This document shows, one piece after another, positions 6,067 through 9,466 of a stretch of 9,466 nt of DNA. The notes below the pieces were generated by a model. It was not told the origin of the DNA. It made no database searches and saw only the letters and a list, made by a program, of their open reading frames with translations. The stretch lies in assembly GCA_964555565.1 (NCBI GenBank), contig CAZKTF010000141.1, positions 1-9,466 on the forward strand, in the 5' to 3' direction. The translations under genes and the position numbers were made by a program. Position 1 is the stretch's first letter. Every line of letters starts with the position of its first letter. The DNA is from CAZKTF01 sp964555565 (lineage in GTDB: Bacteria; Planctomycetota; JAJSAM01; JAKLKS01).

Positions 6067-6282
6067 CGCGGGTCTGCGCCCGGGTGCCTGCGTTCCCGCC
6101 CGTGCGCCCGTCGTCGCGAACAGCCGCCCGCTGTACCGCAAGAGCGATCAGGCCGATCTAAGGATGGAAGCCACGCCGCCACGCGGAGCGCCGCCCAAGG
6201 GCACGGCGCGCGCGCAGGAAGTACCGGCGGTCGGAGCGGAGGCAAACGCCCCGGGACCCCGAGGAGGCTCGTCGCCAACCGC

Positions 6283-7527
6283 ATGCGCGAATCGAATCGA
6301 GAAGAGGTCGAGAGGGGCTGCCGGATGTTCGGCTGCACCGAGGCCGAGTGGAACGACTGGCACTGGCAGCTCCGGAACCGCCTTCGGACGCTGCCGCAGG
6401 CCGAGAGGCACTTCCGCCTCTCCCCCGCCGAGCGCATCGGGATCGAGCGTTCGGAGGGGAGGCTGGCGATGGGCATCACGCCCTTCTACGCGTCCCTCAT
6501 GGACCCCGAGGACCCCGCGGACCCCCTGCGGCGGACCGTCATGCCGCACGCGAAGGAGTTCGCGCTCGTCCGCGAGGACATGCGCGACCCCTGCGGGGAG
6601 GAGGAGGACGAGGTCGTCCCCGGCCTGGTCCACCGGTACCCTGACCGCGTCCTGTTCCTCCCGCTCAACCAGTGCCCGGTCTACTGCCGCTACTGCACCC
6701 GGAAGCGCTGGGTCGGGCAGCCGGAGCCGATCATCGACCTCGAGCGGCTGGAGCGGGTGGCCGAGTACCTGGAGAAGCACCCGAAGGTCCGCGACGTCCT
6801 CATCTCGGGGGGAGACCCGCTCATCCTCAGCGAGGGGCGCCTGGAGGTCCTCCTCTCCCGGCTGCGGCGGATCAAGAGCATCGAGATCCTGCGCATGGGG
6901 ACGAAGGTGCCCCCCACGCTGCCCATGCGGATCACCCCGGAGCTGACGGCGATGCTCCGGAAGTACCACCCGCTCTGGATCAACGTCCACATGACCCACC
7001 CCCGGGAGCTCACCCCCTCCGTCGTGGAGGCCCTCGGGAACCTCGTGGACGCCGGGATCCCCCTCGGCTCCCAGACCGTCCTCCTCAAGGGGGTGAACGA
7101 CAACCCCGACACGATGAAGAAGCTCATGCAGGGGCTCGTCCGGGCGCGGGTGCGGCCCTACTACATCTACCAGTGCGACCTCGTCACGGGGGCCGCGCAC
7201 TTCCGCACCGAGGTGATGAAGGGGGTCGAGATCATCGAGCACCTCCGCGGCCACACCACCGGGTTCGCCGTCCCGCAGTTCGTCCTCGACGGCCCGGGGG
7301 GCGGCGGCAAGATCCCGTTGAACCCTGAGTACGTCGTGTCCCGCGAGGACGGCAAGATCGTCCTCAGGAACTACGAGGGGAAGGTCTACGAGTACTTCGA
7401 GCCGGCGGGACGCCGCCGCCGCCAGCCGCCGCGGGTGCCCATGGCCCCGGAGGAGGCGCCGGGGTCCGCGGTCGCGCAGCCCCCCGCCGCGCGCGCCTCC
7501 TCGGGCGCTTCCGCCGCAGAGGGCTAG
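6283..7527 (+). CDS. kamA: Lysine 2,3-aminomutase (radical SAM, PLP)
   Basis: KamA converts L-alpha-lysine to L-beta-lysine with a 4Fe-4S cluster, S-adenosylmethionine and PLP. This protein has 414 residues (416 in Clostridium subterminale) and can be aligned to that enzyme without gaps over its core. The cluster motif CPVYCRYC gives Cys131, Cys135 and Cys138. The PLP lysine is Lys343 in PGGGGK. The two aspartates that hold the lysine epsilon-amino group (293 and 330 in the clostridial enzyme) are present as Asp299 and Asp336, each shifted by six like the PLP lysine. This supports lysine rather than glutamate as substrate. The C-terminal zinc-binding cysteine cluster of clostridial KamA is missing and is replaced by a Pro/Ala-rich tail from about 377. 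The ATG at 6283 fits family length. It is followed after 3 bases by an ATP-grasp ligase in the same frame. Confidence 0.92.
   Translation: MRESNREEVERGCRMFGCTEAEWNDWHWQLRNRLRTLPQAERHFRLSPAERIGIERSEGRLAMGITPFYASLMDPEDPADPLRRTVMPHAKEFALVREDMRDPCGEEEDEVVPGLVHRYPDRVLFLPLNQCPVYCRYCTRKRWVGQPEPIIDLERLERVAEYLEKHPKVRDVLISGGDPLILSEGRLEVLLSRLRRIKSIEILRMGTKVPPTLPMRITPELTAMLRKYHPLWINVHMTHPRELTPSVVEALGNLVDAGIPLGSQTVLLKGVNDNPDTMKKLMQGLVRARVRPYYIYQCDLVTGAAHFRTEVMKGVEIIEHLRGHTTGFAVPQFVLDGPGGGGKIPLNPEYVVSREDGKIVLRNYEGKVYEYFEPAGRRRRQPPRVPMAPEEAPGSAVAQPPAARASSGASAAEG
7518..7523 (+). promoter_or_regulatory. Ribosome binding site pointing to a CTG start at 7531
   Basis: AGAGGG ends seven bases before CTG 7531 and lies within the last codons of kamA. 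No such sequence precedes the next usual start, GTG 7633. The site therefore supports CTG initiation and translational coupling between kamA and the ligase. Confidence 0.5.
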
Positions 7528-7530
7528 TCC

Positions 7531-8553
7531 CTGCGGATCGCGGTCTGCGCGAACCGCAAGGGCGCGCCGGCCCCGCCGGGGGCCGCGCCCGGGTTCGACG
7601 CCGAGTGGGACGCCCCCTCCACGGTCGAGGCCGTGGCCGCCGCGATCCGCGGCCGCCACGAGGTCGTCGGGATCGTCGAGGGGGACGCCGCCGCCATGGA
7701 CGCCTTCCGGGCGCTCCGTCCCGACCTCGTGTTCAACATGGCCGAGGGGGCCGGGGGCCGCGACCGCGAGGGACGCATCCCCGCCGTCCTCGAGATGCTC
7801 GGGATCCCCTACACGGGGAGCGACCCGGTCACGCTGGGGGTCGGCCTCGACAAGCATCTCGCCAAGCAGGTCCTACGGCAGGGCGGCGTCCCGGTCCCCG
7901 ACTCCGAGGTCGTCCCCCCCGGCGCGAGGCCTTCCTGGCGGAGGTTCCCGGCCGTCGTGAAGCCCCTCCACGAGGGGAGCGGGATCGGGGTGCGCTCCTC
8001 GAGCCTCGTCCGCGACGCGCGGGGGCTGCGGGCCGAGGTGGCGCGCGTCCACGGGGAGCAGCGGCAGCCGGCGCTGGTCGAGGAGTTCCTCCCGGGGCGG
8101 GAGTTCACCGTGGCGCTGCTGGGGAACGGGCGCTCCCTCCGGGTCCTCCCGGTCGTCGAGGTCCTCCTCGAGAACCTTCCCCCGGGGGTCCCCCGCATCT
8201 ACGGCTACGAGGCCAAGTGGGTCTACGACACCCCCGACGGGGCGCTCGAGATCCACCGCTGCCCGGCGCGGGTCCCGGCGCCGCTGCGCGCGGCGCTCGC
8301 CGCCGGGTCGCGGCGGGCCTTCGGGGCGCTCGGGTGCCGGGACTGGTGCCGGATCGACTGGAGGTGCGACCGCCGGGGCCGCCCGCGGGTCCTGGAGGCG
8401 AACCCCCTCCCGGGGATCATCCCCGAGCCCGAGGCCCACTCCTGCTTCCCCGCCGCGGCCCGCGCCGCGGGGATGTCCTACGGGGACCTCGTCCTCGCCG
8501 TCGTGGACGCGGCCGCCCGTCGATACGGGTTGCCCGACGGCAGAGGCGGGTAG
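7531..8553 (+). CDS. ATP-grasp ligase of the D-Ala-D-Ala ligase fold
   Basis: 340 residues are read from CTG 7531. The family couples ATP to peptide-bond formation through an acyl phosphate. Visible features are the first Rossmann strand LRIAVCANRK (1-10), LVFNMAEG (66-73), GIPYTGSDPV with DKHLAK (Lys108 in the ATP site), VVKP (Lys144), VEEFLPGREF (183-192), YEAKW (226-230), and the metal ligands Asp276 (RIDW), Glu289 and Asn291 (LEANPLPG). The GGxSxEREVS motif of true Ddl enzymes is absent, which suggests a different first substrate. Starting at GTG 7633 would delete the first strand, which the downstream paralogue keeps as MRVTVAFNL, and the site AGAGGG fits CTG. The gene follows kamA by 3 bases and is surely co-transcribed with it. 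A coupling of beta-lysine is a fair guess, not shown. The TAG stop begins a GGGTAG repeat. Confidence 0.85.
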   Translation: MRIAVCANRKGAPAPPGAAPGFDAEWDAPSTVEAVAAAIRGRHEVVGIVEGDAAAMDAFRALRPDLVFNMAEGAGGRDREGRIPAVLEMLGIPYTGSDPVTLGVGLDKHLAKQVLRQGGVPVPDSEVVPPGARPSWRRFPAVVKPLHEGSGIGVRSSSLVRDARGLRAEVARVHGEQRQPALVEEFLPGREFTVALLGNGRSLRVLPVVEVLLENLPPGVPRIYGYEAKWVYDTPDGALEIHRCPARVPAPLRAALAAGSRRAFGALGCRDWCRIDWRCDRRGRPRVLEANPLPGIIPEPEAHSCFPAAARAAGMSYGDLVLAVVDAAARRYGLPDGRGG

Positions 8554-8614
8554 GGGTAGGGGTAGGGCAGCGGATGCCGTCGCGCATTCCCTACCCCTAC
8601 CCGTACCCCTGCCC
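8548..8614. repeat. GGGTAG-array hairpin with possible G-quadruplex
   Basis: The left arm reads G3-TA-G4-TA-G4-TA-G3 (8548-8567). The right arm carries the complementary CCCTACCCCTACCC (8589-8602) followed by a degenerate CGTACCCCTGCCC. A 14-base perfect stem is possible, and the loop has its own ATGC/GCAT pair. The four G-tracts with two-base TA loops are a textbook G-quadruplex pattern on the plus strand and in the mRNA. The stop codon of the upstream ligase is the first TAG of the array. It fills much of the 130-base gap between the two ligase genes, and the remainder up to 8683 holds only GC-rich sequence. Confidence 0.8.
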
Positions 8615-8683
8615 TTGCCCGCCGCTCGGCCTCCGGGCCGGGCGTTCTTCGTCCCCGGACGCCGGTAGAGGATCCTCGGAGGG

Positions 8684-9466
8684 ATGCGCGTCACGGTCGC
8701 CTTCAACCTCGCCCCCCCCGGCGGCGCCGGCCGGGACCGCGCGTCCGACCGCGGGGTCGAGGACGCCGCCCGGGCCGTGGCCGCGGCGCTGCGGGCGCGC
8801 GGGCACCGGGTCCACGTCGCGGGCCTCGGCGCGGAACGCGGGGCGTGGCGGCGCCTCCTCGGGATCCCCCTCCCCGACGCGGTCTTCAACCTCTTCGAGG
8901 GGATCCACGGGCGGGCCGAGAGCGAGCCCGCGCTCCCCGCCCTCCTCGAGGCCCTCGGGGTCCCCTTCACCGGGAGCCCCCCCTCGGCCCTCTCGCTCGC
9001 GCTCCGCAAGGACCGGGCGCGCGCGGTGATCGCCGCCGCCGGGGCGCGCGTCCCCCGCGCCGCCGTCGCCGGGCGCGCCGGGGACCTCGACCTCGGAGGT
9101 GTCCCGGCCCCCTGGATCCTCAAGCCGGCCGCGACGGACGCGAGCCAGGGGATCGACCGGGGCTCGGTCACCTCCGACCCGGCCGCCGCGCGGCGGCGGG
9201 CCGGGCGGCTGCTCCGCCGGTACGGGCCGCCGGTCCTCGCGGAGGAGTTCGTCCCCGGGAGGGAGGTCCAGGTCGGCCTCCTTGGGCGCGGGCTGGAGAC
9301 GATGCTCCCTCTCCGGGAGGTGGACTACGCGGGGGTCCCGGCCGGGGTGCCCCGCATCCTCACCTACCGGGCGAAGTGGTCCCCGCGGAGCCGGGAGTAC
9401 CTCCGCACGCCGACCCGGCCGGCCCGCGGGCTCGCCCCCGCCGCGGCGGCGCGGGCGCGCCGGGCC
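8684..9466 (+). CDS. Second ATP-grasp (Ddl-like) ligase, C-terminus cut off
   Basis: 261 residues are visible and the frame is still open at the window edge. It is a divergent paralogue of the ligase at 7531-8553. Matching blocks are MRVTVAFNL (1-9), DAVFNLFEG (65-73), LGVPFTGSPPSAL (91-103), LRKDRAR (Lys109), WILKPA (Lys147), LAEEFVPGREVQVGLLG (185-201), and LTYRAKW (226-232). These are the N-terminal, central and ATP-binding parts of the ATP-grasp fold; the metal-binding segment with the NxLPG block would lie just beyond the window. The GGxSxEREVS motif of Ddl is absent here too. ATG 8684 is directly preceded by GGAGGG with no spacer, while AGAGGA (8668-8673) is 10 bases away. It follows the first ligase by 130 bases on the same strand, so the two may act in sequence or as partners in one pathway. 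Confidence 0.85.
   Translation, partial: MRVTVAFNLAPPGGAGRDRASDRGVEDAARAVAAALRARGHRVHVAGLGAERGAWRRLLGIPLPDAVFNLFEGIHGRAESEPALPALLEALGVPFTGSPPSALSLALRKDRARAVIAAAGARVPRAAVAGRAGDLDLGGVPAPWILKPAATDASQGIDRGSVTSDPAAARRRAGRLLRRYGPPVLAEEFVPGREVQVGLLGRGLETMLPLREVDYAGVPAGVPRILTYRAKWSPRSREYLRTPTRPARGLAPAAAARARRA

Larger units (their letters stand above)
5842..6282. other. 441-base non-coding region between divergent genes
   Basis: No reading frame here shows similarity to a known family or a believable start with a ribosome binding site. The frames that cross it are arginine- and proline-rich translations of GC-rich DNA. The region includes the methyltransferase ribosome binding site (5848-5856), a possible promoter near 5934-5942, a long-range helix (5953-5967 with 6052-6066), and, near the end, GAGGAGG at 6261-6267, which is 15 bases before the kamA ATG and so rather distant. 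I recognise no riboswitch or known RNA family. Confidence 0.6.

Noticed and set aside
5953..6282. RNase P RNA, SRP RNA or tmRNA in the divergent intergenic region
   Set aside because: GGAGGAAG at 5979-5986 recalls the RNase P core, and GGCAAACGCC near the end recalls tmRNA, but the other conserved blocks and overall sizes do not match.
6283..7527. KamA-like protein as the EF-P modifying enzyme EpmB, since efp is nearby
   Set aside because: The EF-P here has Asn at the position of Lys34, there is no EpmA-like gene in view, and the protein is full-length KamA size with the lysine-specific aspartates and a gap-free match to clostridial KamA rather than the shorter EpmB.
7525..7527. TAG at the end of kamA as a pyrrolysine or programmed readthrough codon joining it to the ligase
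   Set aside because: All visible genes with an end in the window use TAG as stop, which argues against recoding of TAG. A ribosome binding site and a paralogue-like start directly after it explain the arrangement better. Low-level readthrough is kept only as an option.
8548..8614. True telomere or linear replicon end
   Set aside because: The G-rich array is only four tracts long, is paired with an inverted C-rich copy, and is flanked by continuous coding sequence on both sides.

Overview
The window is very GC-rich, roughly 70% by eye. It looks like the chromosome of a high-GC bacterium: it encodes bacterial-type EF-P rather than aIF5A, uses Shine-Dalgarno signals, and has tightly packed genes. 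I cannot assign a phylum from sequence alone. The notable marker is a complete DNA topoisomerase VI B subunit followed by the A subunit. This type IIB enzyme is typical of archaea and plants and has a patchy distribution in bacteria.

Left part, minus strand, read from right to left: a class I O-methyltransferase (4846-5841), an M48 membrane metalloprotease (3633-4799), elongation factor P (2914-3474), topoisomerase VI subunit B (992-2884) and topoisomerase VI subunit A (1-798, cut by the window edge). The spacing (46, 158, 29 and 193 bases) allows one or two transcription units. The wider gaps hold palindromic repeats.

Middle, 5842-6282: a 441-base non-coding region between divergent genes. 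It carries a possible extended -10 element and a long-range 15-pair helix that fits a plus-strand RNA.

Right part, plus strand: a lysine 2,3-aminomutase (KamA, radical SAM and PLP), an ATP-grasp ligase of the D-Ala-D-Ala ligase fold that starts 3 bases after the KamA stop and apparently uses a CTG start, and a second, divergent ATP-grasp ligase that runs off the window. A plausible reading is that KamA makes beta-lysine and the ligases couple it, or a related amino acid, into a small peptide-like product. No product is known from the sequence.

Overlaid on this are three kinds of REP-like inverted repeats. One is a GGGGTCNGACCCC element at about 2686-2820, 2902-2914 and 3563-3634. The second is an ACGGCGGGCG...GCCCCTAC element between 818 and 995. 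The third is a GGGTAG-array hairpin at 8548-8614. In four genes the TAG stop codon is itself the first three bases of a TAGGGG repeat end, and in three of those the preceding base gives the GTAG foot known from REP elements mobilised by RAYT transposases. One copy, exactly 45 codons long, lies inside the N-terminal coding region of topoisomerase VI B. There it carries CAG at the place where the other copies have TAG.
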